Shown here piece by piece: positions 15,811-23,900 of a stretch of DNA of 53,979 nt. Source of the stretch: Oscillospiraceae bacterium (GTDB lineage: Bacteria; Bacillota; Clostridia; Oscillospirales; Oscillospiraceae). A program made the position numbers and the translations under genes. Each line of letters begins with the position of its first letter. Positions within the stretch are counted from its first letter, which is position 1. Location: contig CADBYZ010000029.1 of the NCBI GenBank assembly GCA_902799075.1, positions 1 through 53,979 on the forward strand. The letters run 5' to 3'. The notes under the pieces were generated by a model that saw only the letters and a program-made list of their open reading frames with translations, ran no database searches and had not been told where the DNA came from.

Positions 15811-16483
15811 AGAGCCTGTCTCCCCCGACGGGAGCATGAGTCTGTCGGGCCATCTGCGGGAGCTGAGAAACCGCATCCTGATCTGCGTGATACTACTGGT
15901 GGTGGTCTTCGGCGTATGCCTGAGCTTTGCCCCCCGCCTTGTGACGCTGCTGACGGACATGGGACGGCGCTATGACTATGTCTATGTCTACATCGCGCCG
16001 CAGGAGCTTTTCCTCGTGTACATGAACGTGGCCCTGGTGGGCGCGGTGGTGGTGTGCTTCCCGGTGCTGGCCTACCAGGTCTACGCTTTCTGCAGCCCCG
16101 GACTCAGCGGCAAGGAGCGCGGGTACATCTCCGGCGCGCTGATCGCGGGCGGGCTGTGCTTTCTGGTGGGCGTGGCCTTTGCCTATTTCATCAGCCTGCC
16201 CTTCATGCTGCGCTTTCTGATTGTGATCTTCGGCCTGGTGTTCGAGCTGCCGGTGGTTTCCGTGCTGCTGACGGGACTCGGGCTTGTGAAGGCGGAGTGG
16301 CTGGTCAAGGGCCGCAAGGTGATGATCGTCATCATCTTCGTCCTCGCCGCCATCATCACGCCGCCCGACATCGTCTCCCAGATCATGGTGGCCGTGCCGA
16401 TGCTGGGACTCTACGAGATCAGCATCGCCCTCAGCCGCGTGGTCGGCAGGGCAAGAAAAAGCGCCGCGGAGGCCGCGCAATAA
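15794..16483 (+). CDS. tatC: Twin-arginine translocase TatC, lacking the second periplasmic loop region
   Basis: The core receptor of the Tat system, which binds the twin-arginine signal; 229 residues here. The N-terminal signal-binding segment SLSGHLRELRNRI is present. So are LAYQVYAFCSPGLSGKERG and the conserved Glu of the fourth helix in FGLVFELP, and also ITPPDIVSQ. However, LPFMLRFL runs straight into IVIFGLVFELP. In other TatC proteins about 25-28 residues separate these, covering the second periplasmic loop and the start of TM4. The gap is in frame. Either this is a natural short form, a slippage deletion (the GCTTTCTG junction suggests it), or a sequence error. Ends with a terminator at 16496-16526. 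Confidence 0.88.
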   Translation: MKKKAKEPVSPDGSMSLSGHLRELRNRILICVILLVVVFGVCLSFAPRLVTLLTDMGRRYDYVYVYIAPQELFLVYMNVALVGAVVVCFPVLAYQVYAFCSPGLSGKERGYISGALIAGGLCFLVGVAFAYFISLPFMLRFLIVIFGLVFELPVVSVLLTGLGLVKAEWLVKGRKVMIVIIFVLAAIITPPDIVSQIMVAVPMLGLYEISIALSRVVGRARKSAAEAAQ

Positions 16484-16495
16484 GATGACCCCGAA

Positions 16496-16526
16496 TGAGA
16501 GACCGAAGTCCCGGTCTCTCATTTTT
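16496..16526 (+). terminator. Intrinsic terminator after tatC
   Basis: A 10-bp perfect stem TGAGAGACCG/CGGTCTCTCA with a 6-nt loop and TTTTT immediately after. Confidence 0.95.
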
Positions 16527-16547
16527 ATGTTCGGGGCTGAAAAATAA

Positions 16548-16576
16548 TTGACGGGATGCGCCGCTTGCGGTAAAAT
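16548..16576 (+). promoter_or_regulatory. Promoter for the Tat-exported flavoprotein
   Basis: -35 TTGACG (16548-16553), 17-bp spacer, -10 TAAAAT (16571-16576). It lies right after the tat terminator, so the substrate is expressed separately from its translocase. Confidence 0.75.
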
Positions 16577-16630
16577 AAGATATCATTTGGGAATCGTTTC
16601 ACAATTGAAAAATGAAAAGGAGAAATGACT

Positions 16631-18646
16631 ATGGCAAAAGAACTTTCCCGCAGAGATTTTATCAAGGGCATGGCCGCAGGCGCGATGGGCATCGCCGCTG
16701 CCGGCGTGCTCGGCACCGTTGAGGTCCCCAAGGCCCACGCCGACGCCATCTACACCCCCGGCACCTACTCTGCCACCGCCAAGGGCATCGCAAGCGATGT
16801 CAAGGTCACCATGACCTTCTCTGAAACCGAGATCACCGACGTCATCATCGACGCCGCCGGTGAGACCCCCGAGCTCGGCGGCGCTGCCGCTCCCAAGCTC
16901 CAGGAAGCCATTCTCGCTGCCCAGGGCGTGGACGTGGATGCCGTCTCCGGCGCGACCGTCACCTCCGACGCGGTCAAGAAGGCCGTCGCCGACTGTATCT
17001 CCCAGGCGAGCGGTAAGGCCGTCGTCGTGCAGGAGGCTGCTCCCGTCATCTCCGACTGGCTGGGCGAGGCTCCCGAGGTCGCGGAGGCCGACATCACCGA
17101 GACCCTGGACACTGAAGTTCTGGTCGTCGGCTGCGGCACCGGCGGCTGGATCGCCGCCATGACCGCCGCCGAGGAAGGCGCGAAGGTTCTCGTCGTCGAG
17201 AAGGCCGAGACCCCCACCAAGATCAAGGAAGACATCGGCGCCATCAACTCCAGGCTCCAGCTTGCCTCCTTCGACGAGTACCCCGAGTTCAAGATCGACA
17301 AGATCGAAGCCCTGCAGGACATCGTCCGCTACGCCAGCGGCTACGTGGATTCCGACCTTGTCAAGGTCTGGATCAACGAGTCCGGCGAGACTGTGGACTG
17401 GCTGACCGACATTCTGGAAGGCACCGGCCACTGGTACATGAGCCTTGAGGGCGGCGTGGGCGACCTCAATCACCCCGAGCGCGACAAGGCCTACGCCACC
17501 GGTCACAGCCCCCACCCCGCAGAGGGCAAGCCCGACGATGTGGACCTCAACTCCGACATGACCGAGTTTGTGACCAGCCGCGGCGGCGAAATCCGCTGCA
17601 ACACCTGCCTCGTCAAGCTCGACCAGGATGCTGACGGCAAGGTCACCGGCATCATCGCCCAGGACATGAAGGACAACCACTACATCCGCGTCAACGCCTC
17701 CAAGGGCGTCATCATGGCCACCGGCGGCTATGCCTCCAACGGCGACATGATGCTGGCCCTCCAGCCCCAGACCATGAAGATGAAGATCAATGTCCCCATG
17801 GGCTCCAAGTCCGACGGCGCCGGCATCAAGGCCATGCTCTGGGCCGGCGGCGAGATGGACCCCTGCCACGCCTCCATGATGTTCAACCGTTGCTCCTGCC
17901 TGCCCACCGAGACCGCCGGTTACAAGACCAACGGCAAGTGGTACTGGTTCGGCGAGCAGCCCTTCCTCAAGGTCAACCTCAAGGGCCAGCGCTTCTGCAA
18001 CGAGTCCGGCCCCTACTTCTGCAACGAGTCCGGCCCCTATGAGTTCATGCTGCACTCCATGTACATGCAGCCCAACCACACCTACGTCGATATCTTTGAC
18101 TCGAACTGCAAGCAGTACGCCGAGCAGTTTGACGAGGTGGGCTGCTGCCGTCTGTTCCCGTTCCCGAACGGGGCGCTGTCCAACCGCGGCTTTGACGCCT
18201 GCTGGAAGGAAATGACCGAGGGTGAGAACTCCCACCTGGCGCTGGGCTATCTGCAGAAGGCCGACACCATCGCCGAGCTTGCCGAGAAGCTGAACATCCC
18301 CGCCGACGAGCTGGAGAAGACCGTGGCCCGCTACAATGTCCTGTGCGCCAAGGGCGTGGACGAGGATTACGGCAAGTCCGCCCACCGCATGACCCCGGTC
18401 GACACCGCCCCCTACTACGGCATCCGCACCGGCGCCTGGCACCTGACCACCCTGGACGGCTGCCGCATCAACACCGACATGCAGGTCATCCGCGAGGACG
18501 GCACCCCCATCGAGGGCCTGTACGCCACCGGCGACTGCACCGGCGGCTTCTTCGCCAACAACTACCCCAACCTCTTCACCGGCCTTGCCTGCGGCCGCAC
18601 CATGACCTTCGGCCGTCACGCCGCCAAGATCGTGGCAAAGAAGTAA
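16631..18646 (+). CDS. Tat-exported FMN- and FAD-binding reductase (fumarate/urocanate reductase family)
   Basis: A 671-residue extracytoplasmic flavoprotein. A twin-arginine signal SRRDFIKG (residues 6-13) precedes an Ala/Gly-rich hydrophobic stretch ending about residue 38. Residues 40-125 are an FMN-binding domain with the flavinylation motif DAVSGAT (Thr109 the likely FMN acceptor). FAD_binding_2 starts at about residue 162 (VLVVGCGTGG) and continues to the C-terminal GLYATGDCTGG...LFTGLACGRTMTFGRHAA. Relatives reduce fumarate, urocanate or other unsaturated acids, receiving electrons through the covalent FMN. The acceptor is not predictable. Start chosen at 16631, correctly spaced from AAGGAG; an in-frame ATG at 16625 is too close. 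A 24-bp tandem duplication (17993-18040) inserts eight extra residues. Codon use is strongly biased to C-ending codons. Confidence 0.92.
   Translation: MAKELSRRDFIKGMAAGAMGIAAAGVLGTVEVPKAHADAIYTPGTYSATAKGIASDVKVTMTFSETEITDVIIDAAGETPELGGAAAPKLQEAILAAQGVDVDAVSGATVTSDAVKKAVADCISQASGKAVVVQEAAPVISDWLGEAPEVAEADITETLDTEVLVVGCGTGGWIAAMTAAEEGAKVLVVEKAETPTKIKEDIGAINSRLQLASFDEYPEFKIDKIEALQDIVRYASGYVDSDLVKVWINESGETVDWLTDILEGTGHWYMSLEGGVGDLNHPERDKAYATGHSPHPAEGKPDDVDLNSDMTEFVTSRGGEIRCNTCLVKLDQDADGKVTGIIAQDMKDNHYIRVNASKGVIMATGGYASNGDMMLALQPQTMKMKINVPMGSKSDGAGIKAMLWAGGEMDPCHASMMFNRCSCLPTETAGYKTNGKWYWFGEQPFLKVNLKGQRFCNESGPYFCNESGPYEFMLHSMYMQPNHTYVDIFDSNCKQYAEQFDEVGCCRLFPFPNGALSNRGFDACWKEMTEGENSHLALGYLQKADTIAELAEKLNIPADELEKTVARYNVLCAKGVDEDYGKSAHRMTPVDTAPYYGIRTGAWHLTTLDGCRINTDMQVIREDGTPIEGLYATGDCTGGFFANNYPNLFTGLACGRTMTFGRHAAKIVAKK
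17993..18040 (+). repeat. 24-bp perfect tandem duplication within the flavoprotein gene
   Basis: Two adjacent 24-bp copies (17993-18016 and 18017-18040) differ only in the last base. They encode FCNESGPY twice. The frame is kept. Confidence 0.95.
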
Positions 18647-18670
18647 GAAGACAACGCAATACCGATTTCG

Positions 18671-18699
18671 AGCCCGGCGGTTTCCCGCCGGGCTTGTTT
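18671..18699 (+). terminator. Intrinsic terminator after the flavoprotein gene
   Basis: A 10-bp stem AGCCCGGCGG/CCGCCGGGCT with a TTTC loop, then TGTTTA. Confidence 0.9.
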
Positions 18700-18711
18700 A
18701 CATTTTTCCCC

Positions 18712-18740
18712 TTGAAGCGCCGCAAGTCTTATAGTAGGAT
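18712..18740 (+). promoter_or_regulatory. Candidate promoter for the metallophosphoesterase gene
   Basis: -35 TTGAAG (18712-18717), 17-bp spacer, -10 TAGGAT (18735-18740). Moderate match; positioned after the upstream terminator and 32 bp before the start codon. Confidence 0.5.
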
Positions 18741-18771
18741 AAACCAAGAATCTGTCAGGGGAGGCGGCAGC

Positions 18772-19587
18772 ATGCAGGAGACCTTTTATACGATCCCGGG
18801 CTGTCCGGTGCGCATTGCGCAGGTGTCCGACCTGCACGAGCGTCCCTATGACGCGGTGCTCGCTTCGCTGGAAAAGCAGCGGCCCGACCTCATCTGCGTG
18901 ACGGGGGACTTCTTTTACGGCTGCCTGCCCAAGGCCGGCACGAAAGCCGAGGACGCGGGCGTGCTGCCCTTCTTCTCCGCCTGCGCCGCCCTCGCCCCCT
19001 GCTATGTCTCCCTCGGCAACCATGAGTGGATGATTCAGCCGGAGGATTTTTCCCTCATAAACGGGACCGGCGCCAAAATTCTCGACAACACCTTTGTCTC
19101 CTGTAACATTGCGGGGGCCAAGCTTGTGATCGGCGGCCTCACCTCCGGCCGCGTCACGGCCTGCACCCGCCTCCAGCGGGCAAGCTTCCGCCTTCTCGAC
19201 GCAAACCGCTATACCCGCAAGGCCAAATCCGTGCCGCTGCTCTCGTGGCTGGACGCCTACTGCGCCTCGCCCGGCTACCGCATCCTCCTGTGTCACCATC
19301 CGGAGTATTACCCCCGCTATCTCAAAGGGCACGACATCCCCCTCATTCTCAGCGGCCACGCCCATGGCGGGCAGATCCGTATTTTCGGGCAGGGACTTTT
19401 TGCGCCGGACCAGGGCATTTTCCCGCGGCTCACAGGCGGCGTGAGGGACGACCGCCTCGTCATCAGCCGGGGCCTGGCCAACCGCCAGTGGGTGCCGCGC
19501 CTTTTTAACCCGACCGAGATCGTGTATGTTTCCGGCGGACAACCCGAGTCACAGGCGAAGAATGACAAGCAACAATTTTTCGCCTGA
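18772..19587 (+). CDS. Calcineurin-like metallophosphoesterase (YkuE-like)
   Basis: A 271-residue dimetal phosphoesterase. All five signature motifs are present: SDLH, GDFF, GNHEW, CHHPE and GHAHGGQ. The arrangement resembles the YkuE group, some of which act on lipid or envelope phosphates, but no Tat or Sec signal is visible at the chosen start, so a cytoplasmic or membrane-peripheral site is more likely. ATG 18772 follows GGGGAGGCGGC; the open frame extends much further upstream through the antisense-free end of the flavoprotein gene but has no family similarity there. The substrate is unknown. It may be cotranscribed with nothing else: the next gene has its own promoter. Confidence 0.9.
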   Translation: MQETFYTIPGCPVRIAQVSDLHERPYDAVLASLEKQRPDLICVTGDFFYGCLPKAGTKAEDAGVLPFFSACAALAPCYVSLGNHEWMIQPEDFSLINGTGAKILDNTFVSCNIAGAKLVIGGLTSGRVTACTRLQRASFRLLDANRYTRKAKSVPLLSWLDAYCASPGYRILLCHHPEYYPRYLKGHDIPLILSGHAHGGQIRIFGQGLFAPDQGIFPRLTGGVRDDRLVISRGLANRQWVPRLFNPTEIVYVSGGQPESQAKNDKQQFFA

Positions 19588-19602
19588 ATCCTTCAAAAAA
19601 TC

Positions 19603-19631
19603 TTTACTTCTATCGGACAGCGCTGTATAAT
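19603..19631 (+). promoter_or_regulatory. Promoter for the CofE-like gene
   Basis: -35 TTTACT (19603-19608), 17-bp spacer, perfect -10 TATAAT (19626-19631). Confidence 0.7.
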
Positions 19632-19683
19632 CTTGCAGTAATAAACCAAATCTATGCCTTTCGGCAGAAGGGGAAATCCACAC

Positions 19684-20877
19684 ATGAGAACAATCGGAAC
19701 TGTTGTACGCGGCGTGCGCGCGCCCATCATCCGCCAGGGTGACGACATTGCCCGCATCGCGGCGGATTCTGTCATGGCCGCCTGGAAGGAAGCAGGCTTC
19801 ACCCCCTGCGACAGGGACGTCGTGGCGGTGACCGAGTCCGTGGTCGCCCGCGCCCAGGGAAATTACGCCTCCGTTGACCAGATCGCGGCGGACCTGCGCC
19901 AAAAGACCGGCGGCGGCACCGTCGGCGTCGCCTTCCCCATCCTCAGCCGCAACCGCTTCTCCCTGCTGCTCAAGGGCTTTGCCCGCGGCTGCGAGAAGAT
20001 CGTGCTGCTGCTCTCCTACCCCTCCGACGAGGTGGGCAATCACCTGGTGGACTGGGACCGGCTGGACGAAGCCGGCGTCAACCCCTACAGCGACACCCTG
20101 ACGCTGTCGGAGTTTCGCGAAAAGTTCGGCCACATCGTGCACCCCTTCACGGGCGTTGACTATATCGACTTCTACTCCGACCTCATCCGCGCCGAAAACT
20201 GTGAGGTCGAGGTGCTCTTCGGCAACAAGGTCACGACGCTTCTGGACTACACCGACACGGTGCTCACCTGCGACATCCACACCCGCGAGCGCTCCAAGCG
20301 TCTGCTGAAAAACGCCGGGGCCAAGTGCGTCCTGGGTCTGGACGACATCCTCTGCGCGCCGGTCGACGGCAGCGGCTATAACGAAACCTACGGCCTGCTG
20401 GGCTCCAACAAGGCCACCGAGGAGACCGTCAAGCTCTTCCCCCGCGACTGCACCGCCGTTGCCGAGCGCCTGTCCGCGCTTCTGAGCGAGGCCTCCGGCA
20501 AGCGCATCGAGGCCATGGTCTACGGCGACGGCGCCTTCAAGGACCCCGTCGGCAAGATCTGGGAGCTGGCCGACCCCGTGGTCTCCCCCGGCTACACCGC
20601 GGGCCTCGTCGGCACCCCCAACGAGCTCAAGCTCAAGTACCTGGCCGACAACGACTTCGGCGATCTCTCGGGCGATGCGCTCAAGGCCGCCATCGAAGCG
20701 CGCATCCGCGCCAAGACCGGCGACAGCCTTGTGGGCCACATGGTCTCCGAGGGCACCACGCCCCGCCGCCTGACCGACCTGATCGGCTCGCTGTGCGACC
20801 TGACCTCCGGCTCCGGCGACAAGGGCACCCCCATCGTCTACATTCAGGGCTACTTCGACAACTACACCAACGAATAA
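19684..20877 (+). CDS. Coenzyme F420-0:L-glutamate ligase (CofE)-like protein
   Basis: A 397-residue protein resembling the CofE family, which in archaea and actinobacteria adds glutamates to coenzyme F420-0 using GTP. Recognisable parts are an N-terminal MRTIGTVVRGVRAPII...GDDIARIAADS, VVAVTESVVARAQGN and a C-terminal PIVYIQGYFDNYTNE. It is longer than archaeal CofE (about 250) and matches the long Firmicutes version. No other F420 gene is visible, so the true substrate may be another gamma-glutamyl acceptor (inference). ATG 19684 fits the frame and the AAGGGGAAA region upstream. It is monocistronic, ending in a bidirectional terminator shared with polC. Confidence 0.8.
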   Translation: MRTIGTVVRGVRAPIIRQGDDIARIAADSVMAAWKEAGFTPCDRDVVAVTESVVARAQGNYASVDQIAADLRQKTGGGTVGVAFPILSRNRFSLLLKGFARGCEKIVLLLSYPSDEVGNHLVDWDRLDEAGVNPYSDTLTLSEFREKFGHIVHPFTGVDYIDFYSDLIRAENCEVEVLFGNKVTTLLDYTDTVLTCDIHTRERSKRLLKNAGAKCVLGLDDILCAPVDGSGYNETYGLLGSNKATEETVKLFPRDCTAVAERLSALLSEASGKRIEAMVYGDGAFKDPVGKIWELADPVVSPGYTAGLVGTPNELKLKYLADNDFGDLSGDALKAAIEARIRAKTGDSLVGHMVSEGTTPRRLTDLIGSLCDLTSGSGDKGTPIVYIQGYFDNYTNE

Positions 20878-20936
20878 TGCCGGCTCTGCGCCGAAAACGC
20901 CGCGGGCGTTTCGCTTGACAAAGCCAGTCTTTTGTG

Positions 20937-20983
20937 AAAAACCACCGGAATCGTGATCTGCACGGTTCCGGTGGTCTTCTTTT
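20937..20983. terminator. Bidirectional terminator between the CofE-like gene and polC
   Basis: Stem ACCACCGGAA/TTCCGGTGGT with an inner CGTG/CACG extension. It is flanked by AAAA on the left and CTTCTTTT on the right, so it can serve both convergent genes. Confidence 0.9.
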
Positions 20984-23900
20984 ACATCTCAAAGAGATTG
21001 ATCTGGTTGCTGTCGGGCAGCTCGCCGAGGGCACCGAGGGCTTTGAGCTGCTCGATATGCGCCTGAGAGACCTTGGGGCAGGCGCTGGACAGCTCCTGCA
21101 CGGAGATGAATTTCTGCCCGCTCTCGCCCGCGCGCATGAGGTCCCAGGCCGCCGTCTCGCCGAGGCCGGAGATGGCCACAAAGGGCGGCCGGAGCTTTCC
21201 GTCCTCGGTGATAAGGAACTTCGTGGCGTGGGACTTATAGAGATCAATCGGCGCAAAGAGAAAGCCGCGCATGTTCATCTCGTACACAGCCTCCATGGTG
21301 ACGAGCAGATCCTCTTCGTTTGCGGTGAGGTTCGGGCGGCGGTGCATCTCGTTGATGCGTCGCCTCACATCGTCGGCCCCGCCGCACATGCTGCCCGCGT
21401 CGAAGCCGCCCTTCTGGCTGCGGCGGTAGAAGTAGGCCGAGTAGAAGGCCAGGGGCTCATGCACCTTGAACCAGGCGATGCGGAAGGCCATCATGACATA
21501 GGCCACCGCGTGGGCCTTGGGGAAGAGGTAAGCGATCTTGCGGGCAGACTCGATGTACCAGTCGGGCACGCCCTTGTCGCGCATCTGCTGCTCGGCGTCG
21601 CCGGGGAACTCGCCGCTCTTCTTGACCTTGCCCTTTCGCACGGCCTCCATGGTCTTGAAGGCCAGCGACGGCTCGATGCCGACCTGGATAAGATAGAGCA
21701 TGATGTCGTCGCGGCAGCCGATGGTCTCATTAACACTGGCCACGCCGCCCACGATGAGGTCGTGGATGTTGCCCGCCCACACGTCGGTGCCGTGGGAGAA
21801 GCCGGAAAGGCGGATCAGGGTGTCAAAGCCCTTGGGCTGGGTATCCACCAGCATCTGGCGGGTAAAGGGGGTACCGAACTCCGGCACGCCGATGGTGCCG
21901 GTCTTGCCGATGATGGGGTCGTCGTCCGGAAGCCCCAGAGCCGCGGGCGAGGTGTAGATGGACATGGTCTCGGGGTCGGAGAGGGAGATCTCCTTGGCGT
22001 CCACGCCGGTCATGTCCTCCATCATGCGGATCATGGTGGGGTCATCGTGGCCCAGCTCGTCGAGCTTCAACAAATTCGACTCCATGCAGTGGTACTCGAA
22101 ATGGGTCGTGATGATGTCGGAGTTGGGGTCGTCCGCCGGGTGCTGCACGGGGCAGAAATCCGTCACGTCCTTGTCCTGCGGGATGACGACGAGGCCGCCG
22201 GGGTGCTGGCCCGTGGTGCGCTTGATGCCCACAAGGCCGAGGGCCAGGCGGTTTTCCTCCGCCTTGGTGGCGGTGATGCCGCGCTCCTCGAGGTATTTTT
22301 TCACGTAGCCGTAGGCGGTCTTCTCGGCGAGAGTGCCGATGGTGCCGGCGCGAAAAACGTGGTCCGAGCCGAAGAGCGTTTCGGTGTATTTGTGGGCCTT
22401 GGCCTGATACTCGCCGGAGAAGTTCAGGTCGATATCGGGGGTCTTCTCGTTGCCGGGATAGCCCAGGAAGGTCTCGAAGGGGATATCAAAGCCGTCGCGC
22501 CGCATGCGCGTTCCGCAGTCCGGGCAGTCCTTTTCCGGCATGTCCGCGCCGCAGCCGTAGCTGCCGTCGGTGATGAATTCCGAACGCTTGCACTTGGGGC
22601 AGACGTAGTGCGGCGGCAGGGAGTTGACCTCCGTGATGCCGGACATGTAGGCGACGATCGACGAGCCCACGCTGCCTCGGGAGCCGACCAGATAGCCGTT
22701 TTCGAGGGAATTCTGCACCAGCTTCTGGGCGGACATGTAGATCACGTCATACTGGTGGTCGAGGATGGTGTTGAGCTCCACGTCCACGCGCTTCTGGACG
22801 ATCTCCGGCGCGGGGTCGCCGTAGATACGGTGCATCTTCTCATACACGAGGCGCTTTAAGTCCTCGGCGGAGTTTTCGATCTTCGGGGCGAAGAGGTCCT
22901 TGGGCAGAAGCTCGATCTCCTCCACCTGGTCGGCGATGGCGCGGGTGTTGGTGATAACGACCTCTTTGGCGGTTTCTTCGCCGAGGTACATGAACTCGGC
23001 CAGCATCTCCTCGGTGTTGCGGAAGAAAATGGGGCAGTCCCGATCTGCGTCGGAAAACTTTTTGGCCGCCTGCAGGATCTTGCGGTACTGCTCGTCTTCC
23101 GCGTCGAGAAAGTGGGTGTCGGAGGCGGCGATGACGGGCTTGCCCATCTCGCGGCCGAGGTTTAAGATGGTGCGGTTATAGTCCTGCAAAACCTCCACAC
23201 CGCTCACCCTGCCGTTATCCACCAGAAAGCCGTTGTTGCAGATCGGCTGGATTTCCAGATAGTCGTACAGCGACGCGATCTTTTTCAGCTCCTCATGGCT
23301 GGCTCCGGTCATGACCGCGCCGTAGAGCTCACCCATGCCGCAGGCGGAGCCGACCAGGATGCCCTCCCGGTGCTGCAATAAAAGGCTCTTGGGAATGGTG
23401 GGCACACGGTGGAAATATTTCAGATACGACTGGGAAATCATCTCATAGAGGTTTTTAAGGCCCACCTTGTTCTTGACCAGCAAAATCATATGGTGGGTCT
23501 TTGCCACGTCCGTGCGCCTGAGGGTGTGGTAGACGCTCTCGATATCGTCCACGGTCTTCGCGCCCTGCTGCTTTAGCATGGGGATGAATTTTCCCATCAT
23601 GCGTGCCACGACCATGGCGTCGTCGCTTGCTCGGTGGTGGTTGAACTTCGGCAGCCCCAGGTGGTTGGAGACGATATCCAGCTTGAATTTTTTAAGCTCC
23701 GGGCACAGGGCCTGACTCAGGGCGAGGGTATCGAGAAAGACCGGCTGAAAGCGCAGGCCCTGGCGGATCGACGCCGCGGTCATGAAGCCCACGTCAAAGT
23801 GGGCGTTATGGGCGATGATGGGCCGATCCCCGGCAAACTCCATGAACATCTGCATGGCTTCCTTTTCCAGCGGCGCACCCTGTACGTCGCTGTCGCGGAT

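Noticed and set aside
20934-22859. A 641-codon open frame antisense to polC, and similar long antisense frames (16583-18619 and others)
   Set aside because: They lie opposite conserved genes, have no family similarity and are rich in Gly/His/Val/Leu repeats typical of antisense translation in GC-rich genes.
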